Assembly (NCBI RefSeq): GCF_023101685.1
Contig: NZ_CP082164.1
Coordinates: 6,138,001-6,202,000, forward strand
DNA length: 64,000 nt
Reading direction: 5' to 3'
DNA from: Bradyrhizobium sp. 186
GTDB taxonomy: Bacteria > Pseudomonadota > Alphaproteobacteria > Rhizobiales > Xanthobacteraceae
Numbering within the stretch: the first letter of the stretch is position 1; each line of letters opens with the position of its first letter. This document shows positions 18,322-27,321 of this stretch, in pieces. Made by a program: the position numbers and the translations under genes. The notes below the pieces were generated by a model. It saw only the letters and a list, made by a program, of their open reading frames with translations. It was not told the DNA's origin and ran no database searches.

Positions 18322-19464
18322 TCAAGCTATTCGGATATGCTGCAGCAGGGCATCGATGACTCGATTGACATCCTCCTGGCTCATTTGCGCGTAAATCGGC
18401 AGCAGTATCGATCGATCCTGCGCGAGTTCGGATTGACAGAGATCATGGCGCTGCTTCCCATTGGCGTAAGCGGGTTCGCGGTGCGAGCACATGATCCCCC
18501 GTCGTGTCGCGATTCCCTTATCGAGCAGGCCTTGCATCACGGTGCGCTGGTTGAGGTGGTCAGGCAGACGCACGCAATAGCTCTGCCAATTGGACCTGGC
18601 CCACTCGGGCTCCTCCGGCACGCGCAGACCGTCGAAATTGGAGAGTAGCTCGGTGTATCTGGCAGCGACGGCGCGGCGTTGCGCCACCAGTTGCGGAAGG
18701 CGTTCGAGCTGTTTGCGACCGATCGCCGCTTGTATGTCGGTCATGCGGTAATTGTACCCGACGACCAGATAATCCTCGAAGATTACTTGAGGCGAACCAT
18801 GCCGCACCGTGTCGGGGACGCTCATGCCATGTTGGCGCAACAGTCTGAATTTGCGATCAAGCTCCGGATCGGCGGTGGTCAGCATTCCGCCTTCTCCGGT
18901 TGTGATCACTTTCCGAGGGTGAAAGGAAAAGCAGCCGATGCGGCCATGCGGTTTCCCAATCGACTCCCATTGCCCATTCATGCGGATTTTACTGCCGGCA
19001 GCACACGCTGCATCCTCGATCAGGATAATGCCATGACTGTCGGCTATCGCAGTAACTGCTGCAAGATCGCAAGGCATGCCCATTTGGTGGACGGCGATGA
19101 TCGCGCGCGTTCGCGGGGTTATCGCTTCCACCAGCCGGGTGGGATCAATGTTGTAGGTTAACGGATCGATGTCTACAAAAACGGGTGTTGCGCCTTGAAA
19201 CCGGACCGAGTTGGCCGTTGCGATGAAAGAATGACTCGGTGTGATCACCTCATCACCGGGTCCGATGTCCAGCGCCGCCAGCGCGAGCTGCAGGGCTGTG
19301 GTACAATTTGATACAGCGCATGCGAAGGGTGCGCCGACAAGGGTGGCGAATTCTTGCTCGAAGGCGGCGACTTGCGGACCTTGCGACACCCAGCCCGATA
19401 GAACGGCTGCGCGCGCGGCACCAGCTTCTTCGTCGGCGAGGAGCGGCAGTGCGATCGGAATCAC
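18322..19464 (-). CDS. DegT/DnrJ/EryC1-family PLP aminotransferase (sugar)
   Basis: 380 residues. The GTG at 19464 follows GAGGGGG by 7 bases and overlaps a small ORF's stop (GTGA), which decides the start. Family blocks: VSNCTTALQLALAALDIGPG (cofactor phosphate region), ITPSHSFIATANSVRFQGAT, LIEDAACAAGS with the PLP-ring Asp, and the Schiff-base lysine in CFSFHPRKVITTGEGGML. NYRMTDIQAAIGRKQLERLP follows. It converts a keto-sugar nucleotide to an amino-sugar nucleotide using glutamate as the usual donor. It differs clearly from the second DegT enzyme at 22616, so the locus may make two amino sugars. Confidence 0.9.
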   Translation of the reverse strand: MIPIALPLLADEEAGAARAAVLSGWVSQGPQVAAFEQEFATLVGAPFACAVSNCTTALQLALAALDIGPGDEVITPSHSFIATANSVRFQGATPVFVDIDPLTYNIDPTRLVEAITPRTRAIIAVHQMGMPCDLAAVTAIADSHGIILIEDAACAAGSKIRMNGQWESIGKPHGRIGCFSFHPRKVITTGEGGMLTTADPELDRKFRLLRQHGMSVPDTVRHGSPQVIFEDYLVVGYNYRMTDIQAAIGRKQLERLPQLVAQRRAVAARYTELLSNFDGLRVPEEPEWARSNWQSYCVRLPDHLNQRTVMQGLLDKGIATRRGIMCSHREPAYANGKQRHDLCQSELAQDRSILLPIYAQMSQEDVNRVIDALLQHIRIA

Positions 19465-19625
19465 GACGCAACCCCCTCTCGCGGGCTGACCGCAACGAGC
19501 TTGCGTTCCACGCGCCGCCACTTCACGAATTGCGCCGGGCCCTGCTCCAGCTCACTGCTGGCGGCCCGATTATTCGGCAGGTACTCCGCCTCCATTACAT
19601 GCGCGCCGGCGTGAGATCCTTTCAT
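19461..19625 (-). CDS. Small ORF (54 aa) translationally coupled to the aminotransferase
   Basis: ATG at 19625 preceded by GGAAGTGGAA. The stop overlaps the aminotransferase GTG by four bases (GTGA). The product (MKGSHAGAHVMEAEYLPNNR and on) is hydrophilic and charged, with no signal peptide or membrane segment. I do not recognise it. It could be a real coupled leader, or the tail of a decayed larger gene next to the ALG13 remnant. Confidence 0.4.
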   Translation of the reverse strand: MKGSHAGAHVMEAEYLPNNRAASSELEQGPAQFVKWRRVERKLVAVSPREGVAS

Positions 19626-19690
19626 TTCCACTTCCTTTGACGAGGTCCGATGTCTATGAACTGCGTTGCACGCGCGGCGCCACGCTGCGG

Positions 19691-19907
19691 TTAAGCCCAG
19701 AATTTGAAGGCGCGTGCCTGGGATATCTGCGTCTCTGCCACTCCACATTGCTCGTTTCCGCCCACAACAACAGTATCTATCCGACAAACCAATGCGTGCG
19801 GTCGTGCGGATGCGTGTGTGCCGAGTCGCTCGGCCCCACTGGCCCACTCATCAACCGTGTGGATGAAGCGAAGATATCCCGGCGTTCCGCCCATCGCGAA
19901 GCCTCAT
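19691..19907 (-). pseudogene. Remnant of an ALG13-like glycosyltransferase gene
   Basis: The ATG at 19907 overlaps the ALG14-like stop (ATGA), as in intact ALG14-ALG13 pairs, but the frame is shifted within about 20 codons. In another frame the stretch reads RFIHTVDEWASGAERLG, closely matching DRLIRTVDEWAGARSRS at the start of the intact ALG13-like gene at 27322-27834. The rest (about 130 residues including the UDP-sugar site) is missing or unrecognisable. Confidence 0.6.
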
Positions 19908-20419
19908 AGCACCGCGCCTGTGTAGTGCGGTCCATCGGGTCGCGCCAGATGAGGCCACTGCGTTAGCCAGAGGTCGGCGCAATGGCCAATGCGGTCTCCC
20001 GACATCGAAAGCTGCTCAACGTTGGCGATGCTGTCGAGCCAGATGGTGCGCGCACCCATCATTTGTCCGAATCGCAGCGCCAAATATCCCGGAGCGGCAC
20101 CCGTCGAGACTACGATGTCCGGCTTTTCATTCCAAACGATCCAGGCGATTCTGCGCGCTGCTTTCAAAAGCGCGATCTTGGTCCAGCGGTTAGCATCGTT
20201 GACGAGGTAGAACTTGTGGTCGGGCACCTGCGCGCGATAAGATTCATGGACGGTGACGAACGTAACATCGCAATGCTCGAAAGCGGGTTTGATCCGCAAC
20301 AGCTGCACCCAATGGCCCCCACCCGAAGAGACTGCCAGCACTTTCGGCCGTACGTTGCGTGACCGCTCCGTATTGGGGTTCAGCACCGTGTCGTGGTGAA
20401 AGACCGGGCTCCGAAGCAT
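19904..20419 (-). CDS. ALG14-like glycosyltransferase membrane subunit (EpsE/PssD type)
   Basis: 171 residues. The ATG at 20419 follows GGGAGG at good spacing. The family's glycine-rich loop appears as PKVLAVSSGGGHWVQLLRIK (about 25-44), then KPDIVVSTGAAPGYLALRFG (about 104-123) and TIWLDSIANVEQLSMSG (about 130-146). In this family one protein anchors and positions the acceptor while an ALG13-like partner carries the UDP-sugar site, and together they form one active transferase. The adjacent ALG13 gene is broken, so the likely partner is the intact ALG13-like protein encoded at 27322-27834. Confidence 0.85.
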   Translation of the reverse strand: MLRSPVFHHDTVLNPNTERSRNVRPKVLAVSSGGGHWVQLLRIKPAFEHCDVTFVTVHESYRAQVPDHKFYLVNDANRWTKIALLKAARRIAWIVWNEKPDIVVSTGAAPGYLALRFGQMMGARTIWLDSIANVEQLSMSGDRIGHCADLWLTQWPHLARPDGPHYTGAVL

Positions 20420-20489
20420 TGGCTGGCCTCCCTAAGATGCTGCAAGATTCGCGAGCTCCCCCTGAATGGGCGGATCGAAAGCCTCGAAT

Positions 20490-20562
20490 TGCTTGCATTT
20501 AATATTGAATTACCATTTAAATTAACAAACGGGGTATTTAAAATCAAGCATTTTATATGGCG
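20490..20562. promoter_or_regulatory. AT-rich island upstream of the ALG14-like gene
   Basis: Sequence such as GCATTTAATATTGAATTACC, TTTAAATTAAC and GGGGTATTTAAAATC lies between GC-rich genes, 70-140 bases before the ATG at 20419. It is the same class of element as at 9992 and 28028. Confidence 0.5.
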
Positions 20563-20607
20563 CGACGCGTTCGATTTTCCTATCACGCGCCCAACGGAAT
20601 TAGGGCC

Positions 20608-21465
20608 TCATTTGATCGAATCCGGCAGCGCCACCCGCGAAGTCTCGTCTCGTTGCCAGAGATGATCTCCAGGTCGGCCGCCTCTGGTAGCGTTACATCG
20701 AGCAGCAATGTTGACCCAGCAATAGATCAACAAGCCGAGCCACAAGCGAGGTTCTTTGAACAGTGTAACGAGCGTCCAATTATTGGCCGCTCCCTTGTTT
20801 GCGCGCAGCTCGGGAAAGCGCCGGGCGAGTTCGAATGTTCCCCTATAGGCCCGTGTTCTGACGGTGACGAGCTGCAGCAGAGTGCGTGGGGCGAACACCG
20901 TGGACCTCACGTAGGCCAGAGTTTCCCGCTCTTCCCGTCTGAACTGAAGTCGAACATAGGTGTCATCAGCAGTGATGTCTGGAAATTGCGCGAACCGCCT
21001 GCGTCCAGCCTCGGACAAGACGTACACGCCTGAACCGCCGATTCCCTCGCGCGAGGACGGCAGCCGTGACCGAATTCCGAAGTATTTGCGAACCAGCCAG
21101 GAACAGCCCGCCAGATTGATCTCTGCCGTAGGCGCGACCGCCAAAACGTCACCCTCATTGAGGCGTCTTGCCAAAGCTAGAATGGCATCAACGGTAATAA
21201 CGATATCGGCGTCAGCATAAATCCGCGGAAAGATGTCCGCGACTTGATCACCAAGATTCAGAGCGTGGGTCTTCCTTGCGGTGTCCGACTCCACAACCTT
21301 GATGGTCGGGCCGAAACGCCGGGCGATATTCGCGGTGTCGTCTGTACAGCCGTTGCAAACGACGATCACGCGCAGCTCGTCCGAACCTGGCTTGCCGACC
21401 CATTGGCTCAACGTCCGCGCAATCACGGAACTCTCGTTGTGGGCTGGGACGACGATCGAAATCAT
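20608..21465 (-). CDS. Family 2 glycosyltransferase
   Basis: 285 residues. It begins directly with the GT2 motif MISIVVPAHNESSVIARTLS, then LRVIVVCNGCTDDTANIARR, and IYADADIVITVDAILALARR with the DxD-like ADAD near 83-86. The acceptor region GGSGVYVLSEAGRRRFAQFP and DITADDTYVRLQFRREERET (about 168-187, with the D-D pair and R-x4-R like ED-QxxRW) are present. One hydrophobic segment near 240-255 (LWLGLLIYCWVNIAAR) may attach it to the inner membrane. It lies 152 bases after the SDR gene in the same direction. Confidence 0.87.
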   Translation of the reverse strand: MISIVVPAHNESSVIARTLSQWVGKPGSDELRVIVVCNGCTDDTANIARRFGPTIKVVESDTARKTHALNLGDQVADIFPRIYADADIVITVDAILALARRLNEGDVLAVAPTAEINLAGCSWLVRKYFGIRSRLPSSREGIGGSGVYVLSEAGRRRFAQFPDITADDTYVRLQFRREERETLAYVRSTVFAPRTLLQLVTVRTRAYRGTFELARRFPELRANKGAANNWTLVTLFKEPRLWLGLLIYCWVNIAARCNATRGGRPGDHLWQRDETSRVALPDSIK

Positions 21466-21617
21466 GGCTGGCCCGGTGGAATGGATCAGACTTCCGTGCC
21501 TCTCTGAGGCTGCCGCGGGGACCGTCAGTCTCAGCGCGAACCCCTGCTAAGCTGCCATGGGCGGCACCAACGAAATCTATCCGGATGGCACGGCCGCGCG
21601 TTCCGCCTCGGCCTCAA

Positions 21618-22619
21618 TCACGATGCCGCCGCCTGTCGCTGGCGGTCCGAAGCGAGGTCGCGTTCGGATCGCCACCATTTCACGAGATCGGCGAGCCCCT
21701 GCTCAAGCGAGACCGTGGTGCGGAAACCCAGCAAACGCTCCGCCTTGCCCGTCGATGCCAGCCGTCGCGGCACCGGATTGACCGAGCGCTCCGGCGCGAA
21801 TTCGGGTGTCAAGCCGCGGTGTCCCATCACGGACGCAAGCACCGTCGCCAGCTCGGTCAGGCTGGTTTCAGTGCCGCTCCCCACGTTGAAGACCTCATCA
21901 GTAACCTTTGCCCTGGCCGCAAGGATGTTGGCACGCGCGATGTCGCGGACGTGGACGAAATCCATGGTCTGACGGCCATCGCCAAAGATAATGGGAGGCA
22001 ATCCGGCTTCCAGGCGCTCCATCCAGCGGATCAAGACCTCGGTGTACCGTCCGTGGATATCCATCCGGCTGCCGTAGACGTTGAAATATCGGAATGCCAC
22101 ATAGTCGAGGCCGCTTACATCGTTGAAGGCCCGCAGGAGCCCTTCGTTAAACGCCTTGGCGGCTCCATAGAGAGTTCGGTTGTTGTACGAATTCTGCCGC
22201 TCGGTCGTCGGAAACTCCTCGGCCATGCCATATACGGATGCCGAAGAGGCTGCGATGATTTTCTCAATGTCGTGCTTGATGCACAGCTCCAGCAGGTCGT
22301 AGGTGGCATCCACCATGACCTCCTTGGCCAGGCGTGGTTCGGCTGCACAATGCGTGATGCGGAGTGCCGCTTGGTGAAAAACGATATCGGCGGCCTTTAC
22401 CAACGCTTCCATCAGCTTGCGATCGCGTATGTCGCCCTGAACCAATCTCACCGGTCCGCGCCCGAGCGCGCGCCGGAGATTCTCCGGCCGGCCTCTTATC
22501 ATGTTGTCTATGGCAACAATCTCGATACAGCCCTCGTCGCAGAGCTGATCAATGATGTGGGAGCCGATGAATCCCGCCCCGCCGGTGACCAGAACGCGCT
22601 TTCCCTTGAGATCAATCAA
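21618..22619 (-). CDS. NAD-dependent sugar-nucleotide epimerase/dehydratase (GalE/WbpP-like extended SDR)
   Basis: 333 residues from a TTG at 22619, chosen because AGGAG sits 7 bases upstream and the TTG overlaps the previous stop (TTGA). A longer start at 22643 lies inside the upstream gene. Rossmann motif GGAGFIG at 13-19, QGDIRDRKLMEALVKAADIV (Asp before the dinucleotide loop), SSASVYG near 126-132, and the catalytic tyrosine-lysine pair LYGAAKAFNEG. DGRQTMDFVHVRDIARANIL near 222-241 is the usual substrate-domain block. It probably interconverts UDP-GlcNAc/GalNAc or a related 4-keto sugar; which one is not decidable. It is coupled to the aminotransferase upstream. Confidence 0.88.
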   Translation of the reverse strand: MIDLKGKRVLVTGGAGFIGSHIIDQLCDEGCIEIVAIDNMIRGRPENLRRALGRGPVRLVQGDIRDRKLMEALVKAADIVFHQAALRITHCAAEPRLAKEVMVDATYDLLELCIKHDIEKIIAASSASVYGMAEEFPTTERQNSYNNRTLYGAAKAFNEGLLRAFNDVSGLDYVAFRYFNVYGSRMDIHGRYTEVLIRWMERLEAGLPPIIFGDGRQTMDFVHVRDIARANILAARAKVTDEVFNVGSGTETSLTELATVLASVMGHRGLTPEFAPERSVNPVPRRLASTGKAERLLGFRTTVSLEQGLADLVKWWRSERDLASDRQRQAAAS

Positions 22620-23794
22620 GACGCTCTCCTGTTGTGGGACCATGTCATGACGCTTTGTGGATGCTCCGCCCGGTCGCTGACGGCCTCGCTGGGCCGCAGG
22701 ACCGCCCCGTTCCCCAATATAGCGACAACTTCGGTCGGCTGTTCCGGCAGCATCTCCGGATAAATGGGAAGAGAGAGGAACTCGTTCGCAAGCATCTCCG
22801 TCACGGGAAGATCGCCGGCACCATAACCGAGTTCTGCATAGGCTCTCTGCAGATGCACCGGAACGGGATAGTGGATCCCGGCACCAATGCCGGCATCACG
22901 CAATAGCGTCAGCGCGTCGTCGCGCCGCTGCAATCTGACCGCATAAACGTGATACACATGACGGGCGTGGCGGGGCGGCTGGGGACGCGCGAATGGGAGA
23001 TCGGATAGCAGTGCATCGTATCGCTTAGCGAGCGACCGACGCGCTTCCGTCCAGCGCTCGATGTAGTCCATCTTGACGTTTAGTATCGCGCTCTGAATTT
23101 CGTCCATGCGATAGTTGTATCCGCGGATGACGTGGTCGTATTTCGCCTCCTGCCCCCAGTCCCGCAGCAGTGACACGTGTCGCGCGAAGTCAGGCCGATC
23201 GGTTACGACCGCCCCACCCTCGCCAAACGCTCCAAGATTCTTGCCGGGATAAAAGCTGAAGCATCCCAGATCGCCAATCGAGCCTGCGCGGCGTCCCCGG
23301 TATTCCGCGCCGTGCGCCTGCGCGGCGTCCTCAATGACGACCAGACCGTGACGGCGCGCGATCGCCATTATCGGATCCATGTCGGCCATCAGCCCGTGGA
23401 GGTGAACCGGCAGGATCGCTTTGGTCCGCGGCGTTATCGCAGCTTCAATCAAGCCGGGATCCATCGTCCACGTTAGTGGGTCGACGTCGACAAACACCGG
23501 CCTGGCGCCGCTGTAGAGAATGGCCGCGGTTGTCGCGACGAACGTCATGGATACTGTGATGACTTCGTCACCGGGGCCGACGCCCGCCGCAAGTAAGGCA
23601 AGGTGAAGCGCCGAAGTGCCGGTGTTCACCGCGCGGCAATGGGCGGTCCGGCAATAATCCGCAAAGCGTCCCTCGAACGCCGTCACCTCCGGCCCGAGCA
23701 CAAAGTGCCCGCTGCTGACGACTCTCGCTACCGCGGCGTCGACTTCTGGCTTGATCTGGCTATATTGGGCTTTCAAATCCAGGAAGGGTATCAA
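22616..23794 (-). CDS. DegT/DnrJ/EryC1-family PLP aminotransferase (WbpE-like)
   Basis: 392 residues beginning MIPFLDLKAQYSQIKPEVDA, the WbpE-type start. NTGTSALHLALLAAGVGPGD and SMTFVATTAAILYSGARPVF bind the cofactor phosphate region, VIEDAAQAHGAEYRGRRAGS carries the PLP-ring Asp, and the Schiff-base lysine is in CFSFYPGKNLGAFGEGGAVV. WbpE makes UDP-3-amino sugars from 3-keto sugars. With the Gfo/Idh/MocA (WbpB-like) and hexapeptide acetyltransferase (WbpD-like) genes just upstream, a 2,3-diacetamido sugar pathway is suggested. A dedicated WbpA-type UDP-GlcNAc 6-dehydrogenase is not in the window. The C-terminal 30 residues overlap the longer reading of the SDR gene. Confidence 0.9.
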   Translation of the reverse strand: MIPFLDLKAQYSQIKPEVDAAVARVVSSGHFVLGPEVTAFEGRFADYCRTAHCRAVNTGTSALHLALLAAGVGPGDEVITVSMTFVATTAAILYSGARPVFVDVDPLTWTMDPGLIEAAITPRTKAILPVHLHGLMADMDPIMAIARRHGLVVIEDAAQAHGAEYRGRRAGSIGDLGCFSFYPGKNLGAFGEGGAVVTDRPDFARHVSLLRDWGQEAKYDHVIRGYNYRMDEIQSAILNVKMDYIERWTEARRSLAKRYDALLSDLPFARPQPPRHARHVYHVYAVRLQRRDDALTLLRDAGIGAGIHYPVPVHLQRAYAELGYGAGDLPVTEMLANEFLSLPIYPEMLPEQPTEVVAILGNGAVLRPSEAVSDRAEHPQSVMTWSHNRRAS

Positions 23795-23811
23795 GATTCA
23801 AGACCTTGGAT

Positions 23812-23892
23812 TGGAGCAAAATTATAGAAACAAATTAACTCGTATTATTATATTTATTCAAGCATTGAATTAGACAACATATATCTTTCGAT
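23812..23892. promoter_or_regulatory. AT-rich island upstream of the WbpE-like gene
   Basis: About 80 bases such as AAACAAATTAACTCGTATTA and TTATATTTATTCAAGCATTG lie between the acetyltransferase stop and the aminotransferase start, both on the minus strand. It may hold a second promoter inside the amino-sugar cluster. Confidence 0.5.
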
Positions 23893-24414
23893 TTAAAATT
23901 GTTTATGACGCGCGACTGACGAGCCTCGATCGCCCAGAACGGTGTTTTCAGCTGCGGACAGAACCCGAGCGGGCACTCCGGCGACGATGACGCCGGGCGG
24001 AACATCCTTCGTCACCACCGCCCCCGCGCCCACGGAGGCACCCGCACCGATCGTCACACCGCACAGAATGGTGGCGTTCGAGCCGATCGAAGCTCCCCTG
24101 CCGACATGAGTGCGCTGCAGTGTCCAGTCCAAAGCTTGCTGAGGACGACCATCCGCGGTTGTTGCCTTCGGAAATTTGTCGTTCGTGAACATCACACCAT
24201 GTCCGACGAACACTTCGTCCTCGATCGTGACGCCCTCGCAGATGAAGCTGTGCGACGAAATCTTGCAACGCGCACCTATCTTTGCCCCCGCCTGGATCTC
24301 GACGAAGGTTCCGATCCTGGTCTCGGCGCCGACCGAGCAGCCATAGAGGTTGACGAGATCGGGATGAAAGATCTTGACGTCTCTGCCGAGCTTTACGTCG
24401 CTTGTGATGGGCAT
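23893..24414 (-). CDS. Hexapeptide-repeat acetyltransferase (WbpD-like)
   Basis: 173 residues. The ATG at 24414 follows GGAGGTGGAG, better than the alternative four codons upstream. A left-handed beta-helix is evident from repeated hexapeptides: [14 protein letters not shown] turns, [32 protein letters not shown], and [20 protein letters not shown], ending AGVPARVL. It matches UDP-2-acetamido-3-amino-uronate N-acetyltransferases (WbpD), which use acetyl-CoA. It acts after the WbpE-type aminotransferase encoded next downstream. Trimeric, cytoplasmic by family precedent. Confidence 0.88.
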   Translation of the reverse strand: MPITSDVKLGRDVKIFHPDLVNLYGCSVGAETRIGTFVEIQAGAKIGARCKISSHSFICEGVTIEDEVFVGHGVMFTNDKFPKATTADGRPQQALDWTLQRTHVGRGASIGSNATILCGVTIGAGASVGAGAVVTKDVPPGVIVAGVPARVLSAAENTVLGDRGSSVARHKQF

Positions 24415-24442
24415 CTCCACCTCCAAAAATCGCCAGAAGGCC

Positions 24443-25918
24443 CTACAGGGCCGAACGCGATGGCCTCAGTTTGGGTGCAACACGGGCGAGACTAGCTGCG
24501 GCGAGATGGAGCTGATGCAGTAGCGGGTGGCCGGTCAGTAGCAGCCCTAGCCACCAGCAAAGCGCCGCAGCACACAATCCCGAGGCCAAACCGGCAAGCG
24601 ATGTCACGATTCCCGCCTCCATCAGCGCCGCACAGCCGGACGTGCCGAAAGCGGTTACCGCCGTGACGACACCGCTCTTCATCAGCGCGCGAGTAATGTC
24701 TCTTGGCCTGAAGCCTAGATGCCGCCCGATAAAATGGATCGCGACGGCAGCCTGGAAGGGCAACGTCAAAACTGCGGAGGCGGCGACAGCCTGCACACCG
24801 AAGATGGATGCGCCAAAAATTACAAGCAGCGACGGAGGTAGCGAGATGAAGGAGGAGATCAAAGCGTCCCGCACGCTTCCAACCGCTACAAGTATGGGAT
24901 AACTCAAGCATGCTGCAAAAAGTGCCATGTTTGCGATGCAGAGCAGGCGCACGAGAGGCACGACCTCTAGCCACGTCTCGCCGAGCCAGATCGTGATGAT
25001 CGGTCGCGCCATAATGGCCACGAATATCAGGAAAGGCCAATGCGCGCCGGAAAGCAGCTCGATCGCCTCAAGATAAACGGCCTTCAGGTCGTCCCCCGCT
25101 TGGCGCCTTGCGACAATCGCCGGCATGATCACAGGGTTCAATACCTGCGTAACGAGCTTGTCGAACGTTTGCGTTAGGTTAATCGCGCGGCTGTACAGAC
25201 CGACGGACATAAAGTCCAGAATTCTTGCAAGGAACAGCTGGGGCGCCAGATTGTAGAAGACGTTGATGACGCTGACCCCGCTGGCATAAAGGCCAAAGCT
25301 GATGATGTCGCGGTGTTTGAGGAGCGAGGGCCGCAGTACTTTAAAGTCTCGATGACTGGCGAGCAGCGCCAGGGTCAGAATAGCGCTTCCCGCCAGGGCA
25401 CCCCAGACTGGGGCCATATAGCTGAATCCCGCCATCGCGAGTCCGATCGAGACCAGAGCAACCGCCACACCCGCTGCGAAGTTGCAAATGGCTAACGTAC
25501 CGAATTTCATTTCTCGGCGCAGCAAGGCAGAAATTGTCCCGGAGAATGGTGCCAGGAGAAAATTCAGCGCCGATACCTCGATGCCCCTCTTGAGACCGTC
25601 CTGGGCGAAGAGATCCGAGAGCGCGCTCGCAAGAACAAACAGAAGAAGCGCAATCGCTACTGAGATCCCGAGCGCGATGGTGAAAGCTGAGCGAACATCG
25701 GCTGGAGACAATTCACGCTTCTGAATCAGATAATTTCCGCCCCCGAACTCCTGAAAGGATGCGCCAATTACCGCGGTGACGGCATTGACGACCGCGTATA
25801 CTCCGAATTCGGCCGGCGATAGCAGACGAGAGAGGACCGCGGTCGCGACCATGAACAACACAAGACTGCCATAGCGATCGACCGCCGAGAACAGGATGGA
25901 ACGTTGTACCGAACTCAT
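24443..25918 (-). CDS. Wzx-like polysaccharide flippase (MOP superfamily)
   Basis: 491 residues from the ATG at 25918 ([20 protein letters not shown]). Starts at 25945 and 25987 are in frame and overlap the dehydrogenase gene. About 12-14 hydrophobic segments are spread over the whole length, with [20 protein letters not shown] (about 24-43), the usual N-terminal signature of the lipid-linked oligosaccharide exporters. [20 protein letters not shown] and [20 protein letters not shown] are further typical blocks. The role would be moving lipid-linked repeat units across the inner membrane for the Wzy-like protein at 11170. Confidence 0.88.
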   Translation of the reverse strand: MSSVQRSILFSAVDRYGSLVLFMVATAVLSRLLSPAEFGVYAVVNAVTAVIGASFQEFGGGNYLIQKRELSPADVRSAFTIALGISVAIALLLFVLASALSDLFAQDGLKRGIEVSALNFLLAPFSGTISALLRREMKFGTLAICNFAAGVAVALVSIGLAMAGFSYMAPVWGALAGSAILTLALLASHRDFKVLRPSLLKHRDIISFGLYASGVSVINVFYNLAPQLFLARILDFMSVGLYSRAINLTQTFDKLVTQVLNPVIMPAIVARRQAGDDLKAVYLEAIELLSGAHWPFLIFVAIMARPIITIWLGETWLEVVPLVRLLCIANMALFAACLSYPILVAVGSVRDALISSFISLPPSLLVIFGASIFGVQAVAASAVLTLPFQAAVAIHFIGRHLGFRPRDITRALMKSGVVTAVTAFGTSGCAALMEAGIVTSLAGLASGLCAAALCWWLGLLLTGHPLLHQLHLAAASLARVAPKLRPSRSAL

Positions 25919-25967
25919 CGCAAGACCGTCGCGCTGTTCGCGCATTTGAATGTCGCCCGCCAATGAT

Positions 25968-27032
25968 TCAGACCGTCGCCGTCGCACGTTCCGGGATCCA
26001 GCGCTGCTGCCGCTTCAGCAGGACCGGCTTGCCGTGCTCGGCGATTGAGCGGGATGCCGCCTCCAGGACCTCGATCACCCGCAGTCCAGACATGCCACTT
26101 GAAATCGGTCGCGTGCCGCTACGCACACAATCGATGAAGTGCTCGACCTCGACCTGTAGCGCTTCCTTGGGGGAGACGTGGGGCGCCCACATATCGCCAG
26201 CCCGATAACCGATCCGGAATTGATGGGCATTGTCGGAGGGGCCATCGACGGTGATACCCTTGTCATACACCTTGATCTTCTCCGTCGGTTCAAGATCGTC
26301 ATAAACGATCATCTTCTTGCTGCCTCCGATGAACGTCTGGCGGACCTTGATTGGCGAGAGCCAGTTCACGCTAATGTGGGCCACGCATGCGCTATCGAAG
26401 AACAATGTGATATGGGCCATGTTTTCCGGCGAGCCGACCACATGGCATGATCCTGTCGCCGAAACCGCAACGGGCTGCTCATCGAAGATGTAGTGGATGA
26501 TCGAAATGTCGTGCACCGCCAAGTCCCAGATCACATTGACATCGCTCTGGAACAGGCCAAGGCTCGCGCGTGTGCTGTCGTAGTAATAAACATTACCAAG
26601 TTCCTTCTTAACCAAAAGCTCGCGGATCTTCCGCACGGCCGGCGTGTAGACGAAAGTGTGGTCCACGCTCAATGTCAGACCGCGCCGAGCCGCTTCATCG
26701 ATCAGGCGTCGGGCCAGATCTGAATTTTGTGCAAGCGGTTTCTCCACCAGAACATGCTTGCCCGCCTTGAGTGCGGATAGAGCCAGTTCATAGTGTGTAT
26801 GAACCGGCGTAGCTATGGCCACGGCATCGACGGCTGGGTTCTTGAGCAGTTCGTCGCAACAGGATGTCGTTATCACCCCTGGATAAAGCCGCTTGCTGGC
26901 CGCGAGCTTTTCCGAATCAAAGTCGCATACGCCGATTAGACGTACCGAGGGATGAGCAGCGAAATTGCGGACCAGGTTCGGTCCCCAATAGCCGTATCCA
27001 ATAACTCCAATTCCAATTGTGTCGTTCGACAT
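25968..27032 (-). CDS. Gfo/Idh/MocA-family sugar dehydrogenase (WbpB-like)
   Basis: 354 residues from the ATG at 27032 (MSNDTIGIGVIGYGYWGPNL). The frame stays open 112 codons upstream with no family resemblance, so the shorter start is preferred. It has the dinucleotide fold GVIGYGYWGPN (about 8-18), the family lysine motif KAGKHVLVEKPLAQNSDLAR (EKP), SVDHTFVYTPAVRKI and WDLAVHDISIIHYIF with the conserved D-x3-H. WbpB-type members oxidise a UDP-HexNAcA at C3 to give the 3-keto substrate of WbpE. The 289-bp leader upstream (27033-27321) shows no separate gene. Confidence 0.88.
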   Translation of the reverse strand: MSNDTIGIGVIGYGYWGPNLVRNFAAHPSVRLIGVCDFDSEKLAASKRLYPGVITTSCCDELLKNPAVDAVAIATPVHTHYELALSALKAGKHVLVEKPLAQNSDLARRLIDEAARRGLTLSVDHTFVYTPAVRKIRELLVKKELGNVYYYDSTRASLGLFQSDVNVIWDLAVHDISIIHYIFDEQPVAVSATGSCHVVGSPENMAHITLFFDSACVAHISVNWLSPIKVRQTFIGGSKKMIVYDDLEPTEKIKVYDKGITVDGPSDNAHQFRIGYRAGDMWAPHVSPKEALQVEVEHFIDCVRSGTRPISSGMSGLRVIEVLEAASRSIAEHGKPVLLKRQQRWIPERATATV

Positions 27033-27321
27033 AACTGCACCAGTGATTGAAAATCGGGTGAAATGTTGAATTGACTTGGCTATCGCCCCGCTTGCTCTGG
27101 CGATAGCCAAACTGCTGGCCAATACCCGATCGAGAATGAACGCGGGCACACGCGCAGGGTGTCTCGGACATTCCAACTCACGATCACGGGGGGACGTCGA
27201 GCAGAGCTGCGCGCTCTTTCGGCAATCTTCGTTGTTGGCGTATGCGGCCCCCTCCATCATCGTTCCGGCACGATTGGAGAGGAGAAGAGGCTCGACTGTC
27301 TTGTAGCTCCATGTTGACCGC

